NCBI RefSeq assembly: GCF_003634105.1
Contig: NZ_RBIQ01000008.1
Location: 62,001 to 126,000, forward strand
DNA length: 64,000 nucleotides
Direction: 5' to 3'
DNA from: Maribacter vaceletii
GTDB taxonomy: Bacteria; Bacteroidota; Bacteroidia; Flavobacteriales; Flavobacteriaceae
Shown: in pieces, positions 1 through 9,211 of the stretch
Layout: the number at the start of each line of letters is the position of its first letter
Numbering within the stretch: the first letter of the stretch is position 1
Notes under the pieces: generated by a model
The model's database searches: none
Told to the model about the DNA's origin: nothing
The model's input: only the letters and a program-made list of their open reading frames with translations
Program-made: the position numbers and the translations under genes

Positions 1-494
1 AAAACAGCTGTTAAGTGTAATTTTTTTCTTTGTTCAGAGGTAACATCGTATATAGAATCTGATATTATATTGGCTAATTTTTTTAAAAGGATATTACTTT
101 CATTATTATTTGCTTCAATACACATAGGTACACTCTTAAAATCTACAGGATAATTTTTTGTAAATGTTTGGAGCGGATAAAAAACCCCATGATTAGGGTG
201 GTCTTGTAATACTTTCATTGGTATACTCCCAGCTGTGTGGGCAACTATACCGTTTTTGTCCTTCAGGAAAGAAGCCACTTCTTCAACAGCAGAATCACTA
301 ACTGCTAGGATATAAAAGTCAGCATTTTTAATATTGTTAAAGTTAGTTTGGGTCTCTGTTTTTTCTTTAAAAAACTCTAAAGCTTTACTGTTTCTGCCTA
401 CTACTTGTGCAATTGTAATATTTGTGTAGCTAGAAAATACATCAAACAAATGTTGTGCAATATTTCCTGTGCCTAAAATTACTATCTGTAACAT
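1..494 (-). CDS. Rossmann-like / DUF2520 domain protein (3' end cut by window)
   Basis: Reading the minus strand from the ATG at 494 gives an open frame to the window edge, about 164 residues. It opens with a dinucleotide-binding pattern (VILGTGNIAQHLF, with GxGxxA/G spacing) and continues into a stretch typical of the DUF2520 (F420/NADP oxidoreductase-like) family, including HTAGSIP and GVFYPLQTF. The family is common in Bacteroidota; its members look like NADP-dependent reductases, but the substrate is not established. The gene is divergent from ccsBA with about 150 bp between them. Only the N-terminal part is visible, so the catalytic C-terminal helices cannot be assessed. Family placement is fairly secure; function is unknown. 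Confidence 0.75.
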   Translation of the reverse strand, partial: MLQIVILGTGNIAQHLFDVFSSYTNITIAQVVGRNSKALEFFKEKTETQTNFNNIKNADFYILAVSDSAVEEVASFLKDKNGIVAHTAGSIPMKVLQDHPNHGVFYPLQTFTKNYPVDFKSVPMCIEANNNESNILLKKLANIISDSIYDVTSEQRKKLHLTAV

Positions 495-643
495 CTTGCT
501 AAATTAAGGATATATTTACTCTTAATAAAGCAAATAATTAGTCAAATAAAACTAAACGTTGTAATTATTTTAACAGTAGTATTGTAAATAATACTCGCAA
601 AAAGGCTGTATTTTTACTGGCTGAAAATTAACTCATTTTTGTA

Positions 644-3600
644 ATGACCAACATACTTAAAAAATTCTTTTTCTCTACACGTTTAATGTCTGTTCTATTT
701 ATTGTATTTGCAACAGCAATGGCATTTGGAACCTTTATAGAAAGTTGGTATAGTACAGAAACCGCAAGAATCTGGATTTATAATACCACATGGTTTGAGG
801 CTATAATGGTGTTTTTTGTAATTAATTTTGTGGGTAATATTTTTAGGTATAAACTTTTAAGAAAAGAAAAATGGCCAGTTTTAGTATTACACCTTTCTTG
901 GATATTAATAATTTTAGGTGCTTTTGTAACTAGGTATATTAGTTTTGAAGGTATGATGCCGATTAGAGAAGGCAATACAGAAAAAGTTTTTTATTCTGAT
1001 AAAACGTATTTAACAGCATTTGTTGATGGGGAAATAAACGGAGAACCTAAAAGAAAGGTTCTTGAAGATGATTTAATTGTAACTCCTGAAGCATTAAAAT
1101 CTAACTTACCTTGGAAATCCGATTATAATAACCAAGATTTTACAATTTCTTATGTAGATTTTATAAAAGGGGCTAAGTTAGGTTTAGTACCAAGTGCTAC
1201 AGGAAATTTCTTTTTAAAGATTGTAGAAGCTGGTAATGGACAAAGGCATGACCATTATTTAGAGAGTGGTAAAGTAGTAAGTATTCATAATGTATTATTT
1301 GCTTTAAATAAAAGTACAGAAGGTGCTATTAATATTTTTGCTAAAGATGGTTCTTATAGTATAAAATCTCCATTTGAAGGTAATTTTATGCGAATGGCAG
1401 ACCAAATGCAAGGTACTGTGGTGAAAGATAGTTTGCAAGAACTACAATTAAGGTCTTTATATAACACAGCAGGCATGCAATTTGTAATTCCAGATCCAAT
1501 TATACAAGGCGAATATGGAGTGGTGCAATTACCAGAAGAAGAAATTACAAAAGCTAGTCAAGATGCTTTAGTTGTAAAAATAGAGAGTAATGGTGAAGTT
1601 GTAGAAAAGAAAATACTTGGAGGGAAAGGAACATCAAACTTTACAGATAAAATAAAAGTAGGAGGTTTAGATTTTGCTTTAGCCTATGGTTCTAAAGTAC
1701 ATGAACTTCCTTTTAGTATAAAACTTAATGATTTTATTGCCGAAAAATACCCAGGAACAGAAAAAGGTTATGCTTCTTTTATGAGTAAAGTTACTATTGA
1801 AGACGAGCGCCCTTTTGATTATAAAATATTTATGAACCATGTATTAGACCATCAAGGGTATCGTTTTTTTCAAGCAAGTTTTGACCCAGATGAAAAAGGA
1901 ACTGTTCTTTCTGTAAATCATGATTTTTGGGGAACTTGGATAACTTATATAGGATATACTCTTTTATATATTGGTTTGTTAGGAACTCTTTTCTTTGGTA
2001 AAACTCGTTTTAGAGATTTAGTAGAAAAGCTAAATAAAATAAAAGCAAAAAAAGCAGCACTTACATTACTATTACTACTAAGTTCTACAGTATCTGTTTT
2101 AAGCCAAGAGCATCATGCAAATGATGGACATAATCATAACAATGAACCCACTATTGCGCAAATAGATTCTGTTTTAATGGCTACTTTGGTTTCTAAAGAA
2201 CACGCTGAAAAATTTGGAAAACTAGTTATACAAGATGAGAGTGGTAGAATGAAACCTATAAATACTTTTTCATCAGAGTTATTAAGAAAACTTAGTTTAA
2301 AGGATACTTATAAAGATTTAAATGCAGACCAAGTATTTTTATCTATGATGATGAATCCTGCTATATGGTATAATACGGAGTTTATTGCTGTAGATAAGAA
2401 AAAACAAAATGATAGTATTAGAAAAACTATAGGGGTAGAAAAGGGCAAGGAATTTGTAAAAGCAACAGATTTTTTTGATGCCAATGGGAATTACAAATTA
2501 GAGCCTTTTTTAGAAGAAGCTACAGGTACAAATAATCCTAACAAGTTTCAGCAAGATATTAAAGATGCAAATATTAGACTTAGCCTATTAAACCAGGCAT
2601 TGAGCGGACAAATTGTAAAAATTTTTCCATTATTAAATGATGAGAATAATAAGTGGATATCTGCAGTAGAATATAGGGGAGGACAATATCAAGTTACCGA
2701 TTCTTTATATGCCAACTTTGTAAAGAATGCGGTTCCTTATTATTTAATGACTTTATCTAAAGCAAAAAAATCTGGTAACTATGCAGAAGCAGATAAGTTA
2801 TTAGATGCTTTTAAACAAAACCAGAAAAATCATGGAGAAGAAGTTTTACCTTCAGATGAAAAGGTTAATGCCGAAGTAATTTATAATAAGCTTAATATTT
2901 TTAATCGCTTATATAGATATTATGCTTTAGTAGGTGTATTAATGTTTTTTACATTGATTTTTCAAATCTTTAAGGATCGAGAAATTTGGAAAATTGGAAT
3001 TTATGCTTTTAAAGGCATAATTGTTATTTTCTTTATGTGGCATACAGCAGGTTTAATAATGCGTTGGTACATATCTGGCCATGCCCCTTGGAGTGATGCT
3101 TATGAAAGTATATTGTACGTTGCTTGGGCTACTATGGCAATGGGATTGTTTTTAGGAAGAAAAAATAATATGACAATTGCAGCTACTGCATTTGTTACTT
3201 CTATGTTATTATGGATAGCGCACCAAAGTTGGGTAGATCCATCTATAGCAAATTTACAACCAGTTTTAGATAGTTATTGGTTAATGATTCATGTTGCTGT
3301 AATTGTTGGTAGTTATGGCCCCTTAACTGTGGGTATGATTTTAGGTGTAGTTTCTTTATTACTTATGGTTTTAACCAATAAGAAGAATAAGAAAAGAATG
3401 GATATTAACTTACAGGAATTAACAATTATTAATGAAATGTCTTTAACTGTAGGTTTAATAATGTTAACAATTGGAAACTTTCTAGGCGGACAATGGGCAA
3501 ATGAAAGCTGGGGGCGTTATTGGGGATGGGACCCAAAAGAAACATGGGCATTAGTATCTATTATGATTTATGCCTTTGTAATACACACAAGGCTAGTTCC

Positions 3601-3823
3601 TGGTTTAAGAGGTAAATGGACTTTTAATTTTTTAAGTGTAGTAGCTTTTGGTTCTATTATGATGACCTATTTTGGAGTAAACTTTTATTTGGTTGGTTTG
3701 CATAGTTATGCTAGTGGAGATCAAGTTATAACCCCAAATTTTATTTATTATACTGTATTTGGAGTTTTTGTTTTAGGAGCAATAAGTTATTGGAGATATA
3801 AAGTAAATTTTAGTAAAAAATAA
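644..3823 (+). CDS. ccsA: Fused cytochrome c biogenesis protein CcsBA (ResB-ResC type)
   Basis: A 1059-residue membrane protein for System II cytochrome c maturation, which exports heme and attaches it to CxxCH apocytochromes on the periplasmic side. The N-terminal part (about 1-455) has ResB-like membrane helices near 13-31, 50-67, 78-96 and 428-450. A second signal-like hydrophobic stretch at about 470-488 is followed by a His-rich segment (490-500) and a roughly 250-residue soluble region. The C-terminal part (from about 765) is CcsA, with the tryptophan-rich heme-handling WWD motif (WGRYWGWDPKETWAL, about 953-967) and conserved periplasmic histidines near 800 and 880. Clients in this window include the di-heme peroxidase and the mono-heme SorB-like protein. 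The fused architecture and the length are usual for Bacteroidota. Confidence 0.92.
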   Translation: MTNILKKFFFSTRLMSVLFIVFATAMAFGTFIESWYSTETARIWIYNTTWFEAIMVFFVINFVGNIFRYKLLRKEKWPVLVLHLSWILIILGAFVTRYISFEGMMPIREGNTEKVFYSDKTYLTAFVDGEINGEPKRKVLEDDLIVTPEALKSNLPWKSDYNNQDFTISYVDFIKGAKLGLVPSATGNFFLKIVEAGNGQRHDHYLESGKVVSIHNVLFALNKSTEGAINIFAKDGSYSIKSPFEGNFMRMADQMQGTVVKDSLQELQLRSLYNTAGMQFVIPDPIIQGEYGVVQLPEEEITKASQDALVVKIESNGEVVEKKILGGKGTSNFTDKIKVGGLDFALAYGSKVHELPFSIKLNDFIAEKYPGTEKGYASFMSKVTIEDERPFDYKIFMNHVLDHQGYRFFQASFDPDEKGTVLSVNHDFWGTWITYIGYTLLYIGLLGTLFFGKTRFRDLVEKLNKIKAKKAALTLLLLLSSTVSVLSQEHHANDGHNHNNEPTIAQIDSVLMATLVSKEHAEKFGKLVIQDESGRMKPINTFSSELLRKLSLKDTYKDLNADQVFLSMMMNPAIWYNTEFIAVDKKKQNDSIRKTIGVEKGKEFVKATDFFDANGNYKLEPFLEEATGTNNPNKFQQDIKDANIRLSLLNQALSGQIVKIFPLLNDENNKWISAVEYRGGQYQVTDSLYANFVKNAVPYYLMTLSKAKKSGNYAEADKLLDAFKQNQKNHGEEVLPSDEKVNAEVIYNKLNIFNRLYRYYALVGVLMFFTLIFQIFKDREIWKIGIYAFKGIIVIFFMWHTAGLIMRWYISGHAPWSDAYESILYVAWATMAMGLFLGRKNNMTIAATAFVTSMLLWIAHQSWVDPSIANLQPVLDSYWLMIHVAVIVGSYGPLTVGMILGVVSLLLMVLTNKKNKKRMDINLQELTIINEMSLTVGLIMLTIGNFLGGQWANESWGRYWGWDPKETWALVSIMIYAFVIHTRLVPGLRGKWTFNFLSVVAFGSIMMTYFGVNFYLVGLHSYASGDQVITPNFIYYTVFGVFVLGAISYWRYKVNFSKK

Positions 3824-3881
3824 TAATAAGAACTGAAAGTTGTTTTTGCTATTACCGACTAGTTTTAAAATATAATAAAGG

Positions 3882-4598
3882 ATGAAATTAGATATTTTAG
3901 TTTTTGGAGCACACCCAGATGATGCAGAGCTAGGGGCAGGGGGTACTATAGCAAAGGCAATTGCTAATGGAAAAAAAGTTGGCATTGTAGATCTAACAAG
4001 AGGAGAGTTGGGAACAAGAGGTTCTGCTGAAATAAGAGATAAAGAAGCTGCTAAGGCTGGAGAAATTTTAGGTGTTGCAGTTCGTGTTAATTTAGGTTTT
4101 GCTGATGGGTTTTTTGTGAATGACAAAGAGCATCAATTACAAATAATAGAACAAATTAGAAGGTATAGCCCAGAAATTGTTTTATGTAATGCTGTAGATG
4201 ATAGGCATATAGATCATGGCAAAGGGAGTAAATTAGTAAGTGATGCTTGTTTTTTAAGTGGTTTAGTAAAAATTGAAACAAAAATAGAAGGTAAAATACA
4301 AGAACCTTGGAGGCCAAAAAATGTATATCATTATATACAATGGAAAAGCTTAACTCCAGATTTTGCTGTAGATATTACTGGCTTTGTAGATATTAAAATG
4401 GAATCTATAAAAGCTTATGCTTCGCAATTTTATGATCCAAATAGTGAAGAGCCAGAGACCCCAATAACAAGCAAGAATTTTTTTGATAGTGTAGATTATA
4501 GAGCAAGAGATTTAGGAAGACTAATAGGTGTTAACCATGCAGAAGGTTTTACAGTAGAAAGAGTAATAGGGGTAGATAATTTAGATGCTATTTTTTAA
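3882..4598 (+). CDS. bshB1: Bacillithiol biosynthesis deacetylase BshB1
   Basis: A 238-residue LmbE/PIG-L-family zinc deacetylase. It removes the acetyl group from GlcNAc-malate to give GlcN-malate, the second step of bacillithiol synthesis. The zinc-site motif AHPDDAELG lies at residues 10-18 and the second ligand region HIDH at 109-112; NHAEGF near the C terminus is also typical of BshB1. The length matches the family. It lies 58 bp after ccsBA on the same strand and may be co-transcribed. Its TAA stop is interleaved with the stop codon of the convergent histidine kinase (4-bp overlap at 4595-4598), so no room remains for a terminator between them. Confidence 0.9.
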   Translation: MKLDILVFGAHPDDAELGAGGTIAKAIANGKKVGIVDLTRGELGTRGSAEIRDKEAAKAGEILGVAVRVNLGFADGFFVNDKEHQLQIIEQIRRYSPEIVLCNAVDDRHIDHGKGSKLVSDACFLSGLVKIETKIEGKIQEPWRPKNVYHYIQWKSLTPDFAVDITGFVDIKMESIKAYASQFYDPNSEEPETPITSKNFFDSVDYRARDLGRLIGVNHAEGFTVERVIGVDNLDAIF

Positions 4599-6685
4599 GC
4601 AATTTGTTTATATTCTTTTTTTGTTTTAGGTACTGTAAAATAAAAGCAAGATCCTTTTCCTAAGGTACTTGTTACCCAAATTTTACCGCCATTTTTTTCT
4701 ACCATTTCTTTACATAAAGAAAGGCCTAATCCCGTACCTTTTTCATTATTGGTACCATAAGTAGTAACATTAGAATTTTTGTTAAAAATTGCGTCCTGCA
4801 TATCAACACTCATACCAACACCAGTATCTTTAACAAAAATTTCCCACGAATTACGTTTTTGCATATGCCCTACAGTTATAGTCCCCTTCTCTGGAGTAAA
4901 TTTAAGAGCGTTACTTATTAAATTTCTAATAACTATGTCTATTTGGTTTTTATCTGCCCAAGAATAGGTTTTAGGTGGTAATTGGTTAATTAATTTTATA
5001 GTTTTTGCATGTGCAGTTTCTGATAGTAAATTAATGTTTTCGGACACTAAATTTTCTAAACATATTTCTGAAGGCTTTAATATTGCACCGTTCATTTGAG
5101 ATTGCCCCCATGAAAGCAAGTTGTTTAGAGTAAAAGATATATGGTCTATATCTAACTTTAATTTTGGAACAAAACCTAAAAACTCTTCTTGGCCTATTTC
5201 TCCATCTTTAAATAGTTTTAATAGCCCTTGAAAGGCACCAATGGGCCCTCTTAAATCGTGCCCTATTATTGAAAATAGCTTGTCTTTTGTAGAATTTATT
5301 TCTCGTAAATTAATTTCTTTTTTCTCTAAATCTTTCTTTTTTGTGTTTAGTTCTAAATTTAAATTCTTTTGTATTTTTTCATTCCTTTTAATAATAAAAG
5401 TTATTATAATAAAAATTAGAAGTATGGATAAAGCATAGTAAACATAATTTTTTTGCTTTGCAATGGCTTTTTCACTGGAAAGTATTAATTCTTCTTTTTG
5501 TCTTTCGTGCTCAATTTTTGTTTTGAGCATTGTTAAACTTGTTTGGTTTTCATTTCTTGATAATGTGTCCGATATTTTTTGATAAAGTTCATGATATGTT
5601 AAAGCCTGAGCATAATCTTTTTTATTTTTATTTATCTTATATAATATTTTTGCGCATTCTTGTATTCCCTCTTTAAATTGTAGTTGGTTTGATAATTTAA
5701 AAGCATTTTGCGCATAAACTTGAGATGTGCTATCCTTTTGTTGCCCTAGGTAAGCTTCAGACATGCCATTTAAGAGACTTATTTTTCCTCTAACATCTTG
5801 TAGTGATTTATGAAGCATTTCACTTTGCTTATACCAATAAAGAGCCCATTTGTATTTATTTTGTTTTAAATAAATTTTGCCCTTTATTTCATACGCATAG
5901 GCAAGCCAATCCATAATTTTCCTTTTCTCAAATATTGCAACACTTTGGTTTATATTAAACATTGCATATTCTAGTTCTCCCATATCTGCATAAGCAGAAG
6001 CCATATTACTCATTGTTTCGGCAGAGAAAACCGGATTTTTTAACTCCTCATTTATTTTTTTTACTTTTTTAAAGAAAAATAAACCTTGCATATAATCTTT
6101 TTGACTTATATAAAGATTAGCTATATTTTCATTTATTATAGATAACATTTTTTTGTTATCAGTAGTAGTTGCTAATTCTTCTGCTTCTAAATATCCACTA
6201 AGTGCCATTGCATAATCCCCTAAATAGGTGTATTCACCAGAAAGATTATTTTGAGAACGTATAATTTTTTTAGAATCTTCTATTTCTTTTGAAACGTTTA
6301 AAGCCTTTTTAAAATACGAAATACCTTTTTTATGAGAACCTTGGTCAGAATAATATATTCCTAAAGAAATTAAAGCGTTAATTTTTCCAGAATTATAATT
6401 TGCTTCATTACTATACTTTAATGCAGTTTTAGATATATGTAATAAACTATCTGTATTATAGTAGCGTAGTTCACTTCCTAATTTATTTAATAAAGAAATG
6501 TATAAAGTGTCTTTTGTACTAAAATCACTTTTTAATTCTGAAGCATATATTACTTTTTCTAGACTATCACGAACTGTTTGTTGTGCGCTTCCAGTTAGAA
6601 TAAATAAGAATAGTACCGTAAATATAATTTTACGGATTACTCGTTGGGGAAAACTGTTCTTTAATTGAGTACAGTTTTTAGTCAT
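4595..6685 (-). CDS. TPR-containing membrane sensor histidine kinase (paralogue 1)
   Basis: A 696-residue protein. It has an N-terminal signal sequence, a periplasmic region of tetratricopeptide-like repeats (about 50-350), one membrane helix at about 413-432, a short coiled coil, then HisKA and HATPase_c domains. The phosphoacceptor His476 lies in GHDLRGPIGAF. The ATP-lid motifs are the N box (NLISNALKFTPEKG), DTGVGM and GTGLGLSLCKEM. There is no receiver domain and no adjacent response regulator. It is a close paralogue of the kinase encoded upstream at 6832-8889. A 20-bp perfect palindrome sits directly before the start codon. The signal sensed is unknown; TPR ectodomains generally bind peptides or proteins. 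Confidence 0.88.
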   Translation of the reverse strand: MTKNCTQLKNSFPQRVIRKIIFTVLFLFILTGSAQQTVRDSLEKVIYASELKSDFSTKDTLYISLLNKLGSELRYYNTDSLLHISKTALKYSNEANYNSGKINALISLGIYYSDQGSHKKGISYFKKALNVSKEIEDSKKIIRSQNNLSGEYTYLGDYAMALSGYLEAEELATTTDNKKMLSIINENIANLYISQKDYMQGLFFFKKVKKINEELKNPVFSAETMSNMASAYADMGELEYAMFNINQSVAIFEKRKIMDWLAYAYEIKGKIYLKQNKYKWALYWYKQSEMLHKSLQDVRGKISLLNGMSEAYLGQQKDSTSQVYAQNAFKLSNQLQFKEGIQECAKILYKINKNKKDYAQALTYHELYQKISDTLSRNENQTSLTMLKTKIEHERQKEELILSSEKAIAKQKNYVYYALSILLIFIIITFIIKRNEKIQKNLNLELNTKKKDLEKKEINLREINSTKDKLFSIIGHDLRGPIGAFQGLLKLFKDGEIGQEEFLGFVPKLKLDIDHISFTLNNLLSWGQSQMNGAILKPSEICLENLVSENINLLSETAHAKTIKLINQLPPKTYSWADKNQIDIVIRNLISNALKFTPEKGTITVGHMQKRNSWEIFVKDTGVGMSVDMQDAIFNKNSNVTTYGTNNEKGTGLGLSLCKEMVEKNGGKIWVTSTLGKGSCFYFTVPKTKKEYKQIA

Positions 6686-6687
6686 GG

Positions 6688-6707
6688 TTTCTTAATATAT
6701 TAAGAAA
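6688..6707. promoter_or_regulatory. 20-bp perfect palindrome directly before kinase 1 start codon
   Basis: The sequence TTTCTTAATATATTAAGAAA is fully self-complementary with 10-bp arms and ends 2 nt upstream of the kinase ATG (6685, minus strand). It could be a dimeric repressor site, or an mRNA structure covering the initiation region. It is very AT-rich, so chance cannot be excluded. Confidence 0.4.
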
Positions 6708-6831
6708 ATAAAATTACCTTGATACACAGTAGTTTGCTAATAAATGTTGTGAAACACTATATTTTGTGTGTTTTATCATGTAAAACGTGCGTTTCGTCGA
6801 TGTTTTGAAGATTTGTAATGTTCTTAAACGT

Positions 6832-8889
6832 TTATTCCTTTTTATAATTAGGAATGCTAAAAGCAAAAGTACTACCCTTATTTTCTTTGCTTTTAACCCA
6901 TATTTTTCCATGGTTTAATTCTATCATTTCTTTACATAAGGATAAACCTAAACCTGTCCCTTTTTCATTAGATGTGCCATAAGTGGAAAAATGTTTACGT
7001 TCGTTAAAAAGCTTATTAATGTCTTCTTTTTTTATCCCTTTACCGGTATCCGTAATATAGATTTGAACTTCTTTATTTGTATGTGCTGTGCTAATTTTAA
7101 TTGAACCACCTATTGGAGTAAATTTAATAGCATTATTTAATATATTTCTAAAAACTAGGTCTATGTGATCCTCATCTGCAAAAGCATTACTGTTTTTTGG
7201 TAATTCTATGGAAACATTTAATTCTTTTTTGTTAATTCTATCAGAAAATAATTTTACATTATTATCTGCAATTTCATTTAAATTTATTTTTTTTGAAAAA
7301 ACTTTAGAACCTTGCATTTGTGTATGCCCCCAAGTTAATAGATTGTTTAATGTAAAATGAATATGTTCTACATCATTTTTTAGCTTAGGTATAAAACGTT
7401 TAATTACAGTTTCTTCTTCAGTTGCTTCTAGTAATTGTTTTAAGGATGTTATAGGTCCTCTTAAATCATGACCTATAATAGAGAATAATTTATCTTTAGT
7501 TGTATTAATTTTTTTTAATTCTTGCTCATTAAATGCTAAGATTTCATTTTTTACTTTTAGAGCTTCACTTAATTTTTTTTGAGTAGTTAAATTTTTAATA
7601 ATTAATGATGCTATAACAAATAAAATAAATAACGTAATTAATGAGAAATAGAGTAAATTCTTTTGCTTATTGACTTTAGTTTTGTTCTCATTAATTAATT
7701 TTCGCTGTTCCTTTTTATGTTGGTTTTCAATATCTAGTAACGCAATACCTATTACTTGCTCATTTTTAGAAAGAGAATCAGACATTTTTTTAAAAAGACG
7801 ATGATATTTTAAAGCATTAGTGTCATCATTTAATTTTTCATATATCAATGACAAATTCTCAGCTGATTTAGATATCCCTATTGGATATCTTATTTCTTCG
7901 GCTAAATTACAGGCTTTAATAGCAAATTCTTTTCCTAGTGCAATATTGTTTTTTTCTATATATAACTTTGCCATAGAATTATATAAATCCATAACACCAA
8001 TGTCATAATTTGTAGAAAGTTGAATAGGTTCACTTTTTTTATACCAAATTAAAGCATCATCATATTTTTTTTCATTTAAAAGAATATCCCCTTTAAGCAT
8101 AAAGGCATAACCTAACCATTCGTATAAATCATTATCCTCTACAATTTTTATCCCTTTGTTAATAGAAGTAGTAGCTTGGCCTAATTTATTTAACCCAATA
8201 TATGCTCTAGTCATATTACACATGGTTATACCTATTGAAGTAGAATCATTTATTTTAGTAGCTAAAACATTTGCTTTATTAAAATATTTAAGGGCTCTAC
8301 GGTATAGTTTTTTGTGACTATACGTGACGGCTATATTTTGATATATAGTAAGTAAGTATTGTTTATTCTCAATTTTTTCTGCTAATATTTTTCCTTTTAA
8401 ATATTCTTTTAATGCTTTAGAGCTGTCTCCAGTATGGTCATATTCAATTGCTAAATGATTACTTATTTCTAATAAAAGGCTTGTATCTTTAGTTTTTAAA
8501 GCAATTTTTTTTGCATTTTTTAAATATTTAAAGACTAATGTATCTTTTCCTTTTTCTAAATAATAGTTACTTAAACCTATGTATGCAAACCCTTTTCCTT
8601 TATCATAATTAATAGAATTGCTATATTCTAAAATGCTATTAGATAAGGTTAGCAAGGTATCTGATGTAGAATACGTATATTCAATTGCTAGCTTATTTAA
8701 TAAGTTAATATAAACAGTATCCTTTACAGTAAAATCTTTTTTGTTCTCTTGTTCTTTAATTAAGTTTAATAAACTATCTTTTTTTATATTATTTATTTGA
8801 GAATAAATACTGGAAGTATTAAAAATAAAAAACCAAAAAAATATTTTTATGTAAAGGAGCGACTTAAGAAAATCTTTTAAGTTATTCAT
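6832..8889 (-). CDS. TPR-containing membrane sensor histidine kinase (paralogue 2)
   Basis: A 685-residue kinase with the same layout as its downstream neighbour: signal sequence, TPR-like ectodomain, membrane helix at about 409-431, coiled coil, HisKA with His474 in GHDLRGPITSL, and HATPase_c with NILNNAIKFTP, DTGKGI and GTGLGLSLCKEM. It is transcribed towards paralogue 1 with a 146-bp gap and no response regulator between them. The pair looks like an old tandem duplication: the catalytic cores are similar and the ectodomains have diverged. The cognate regulator must be encoded elsewhere. The gap of nearly 150 bp, and the palindrome before paralogue 1, suggest separate control. Confidence 0.88.
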   Translation of the reverse strand: MNNLKDFLKSLLYIKIFFWFFIFNTSSIYSQINNIKKDSLLNLIKEQENKKDFTVKDTVYINLLNKLAIEYTYSTSDTLLTLSNSILEYSNSINYDKGKGFAYIGLSNYYLEKGKDTLVFKYLKNAKKIALKTKDTSLLLEISNHLAIEYDHTGDSSKALKEYLKGKILAEKIENKQYLLTIYQNIAVTYSHKKLYRRALKYFNKANVLATKINDSTSIGITMCNMTRAYIGLNKLGQATTSINKGIKIVEDNDLYEWLGYAFMLKGDILLNEKKYDDALIWYKKSEPIQLSTNYDIGVMDLYNSMAKLYIEKNNIALGKEFAIKACNLAEEIRYPIGISKSAENLSLIYEKLNDDTNALKYHRLFKKMSDSLSKNEQVIGIALLDIENQHKKEQRKLINENKTKVNKQKNLLYFSLITLFILFVIASLIIKNLTTQKKLSEALKVKNEILAFNEQELKKINTTKDKLFSIIGHDLRGPITSLKQLLEATEEETVIKRFIPKLKNDVEHIHFTLNNLLTWGHTQMQGSKVFSKKINLNEIADNNVKLFSDRINKKELNVSIELPKNSNAFADEDHIDLVFRNILNNAIKFTPIGGSIKISTAHTNKEVQIYITDTGKGIKKEDINKLFNERKHFSTYGTSNEKGTGLGLSLCKEMIELNHGKIWVKSKENKGSTFAFSIPNYKKE

Positions 8890-9032
8890 TATTAGAATTT
8901 TATGTAATTTTAAAATGATTCAATAAATGCTCCTATAGTATTCACTTATAATATATAGTTATATACCTAACAAGTTAACAATATTAATTAATTATTACTA
9001 GTGCTTTTTCTCATTTTTTTATTTAGTTTATT

Positions 9033-9063
9033 TTGATAGATTAAATAAAAAAAATTATCTTCG
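9033..9063 (+). promoter_or_regulatory. Bacteroidota sigma-A promoter for tRNA-His
   Basis: TTG at 9033-9035, a 20-bp spacer, then TATCTTCG at 9056-9063. The latter matches the -7 consensus TAnnTTTG with one change. The tRNA begins 16 nt after the -7 element. The same layout (TTG-N20-TAnnTTYG) is found before the ferredoxin and lrp genes in this window. Confidence 0.65.
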
Positions 9064-9079
9064 CACTCGCTTACAAATG

Positions 9080-9153
9080 GTGGTTGTAGCTCAGTTGGTT
9101 AGAGCATCGGTTTGTGGTACCGAGGGTCGCGGGTTCGAATCCCGTCTTCCACC
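9080..9153 (+). tRNA. tRNA-His (GTG anticodon)
   Basis: A cloverleaf is readable. The D stem is GCTC/GAGC. The anticodon stem TCGGT/ACCGA encloses loop TTGTGGT with anticodon GTG. The T arm is GCGGG-TTCGAAT-CCCGT. An extra G precedes position 1 at 9079 and position 73 is C, the histidine identity pair G-1:C73. CCA is not encoded. As written, the acceptor stem GTGGTTG/CTTCCAC leaves two adjacent U-U oppositions (5:68 and 6:67). Confidence 0.95.
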
Positions 9154-9161
9154 CTAAAAGC

Positions 9162-9193
9162 AAAAGCCTTATCTTTTTTGATAAGGCTTTTTT
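9162..9193 (+). terminator. Intrinsic terminator after tRNA-His
   Basis: A 12-bp perfect stem (AAAAGCCTTATC / GATAAGGCTTTT) with a 6-nt T loop and a closing T run, 8 nt after the tRNA. Read in reverse it could also serve the end of the M28 peptidase gene's flanking transcripts. Confidence 0.85.
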
Positions 9194-9211
9194 AGTACTA
9201 TAATCTTAAGT

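Noticed and set aside
6714-6911. Short open frame overlapping the end of kinase 2
   Set aside because: It is out of frame with the kinase and has no domain or start signal; it is a shadow.
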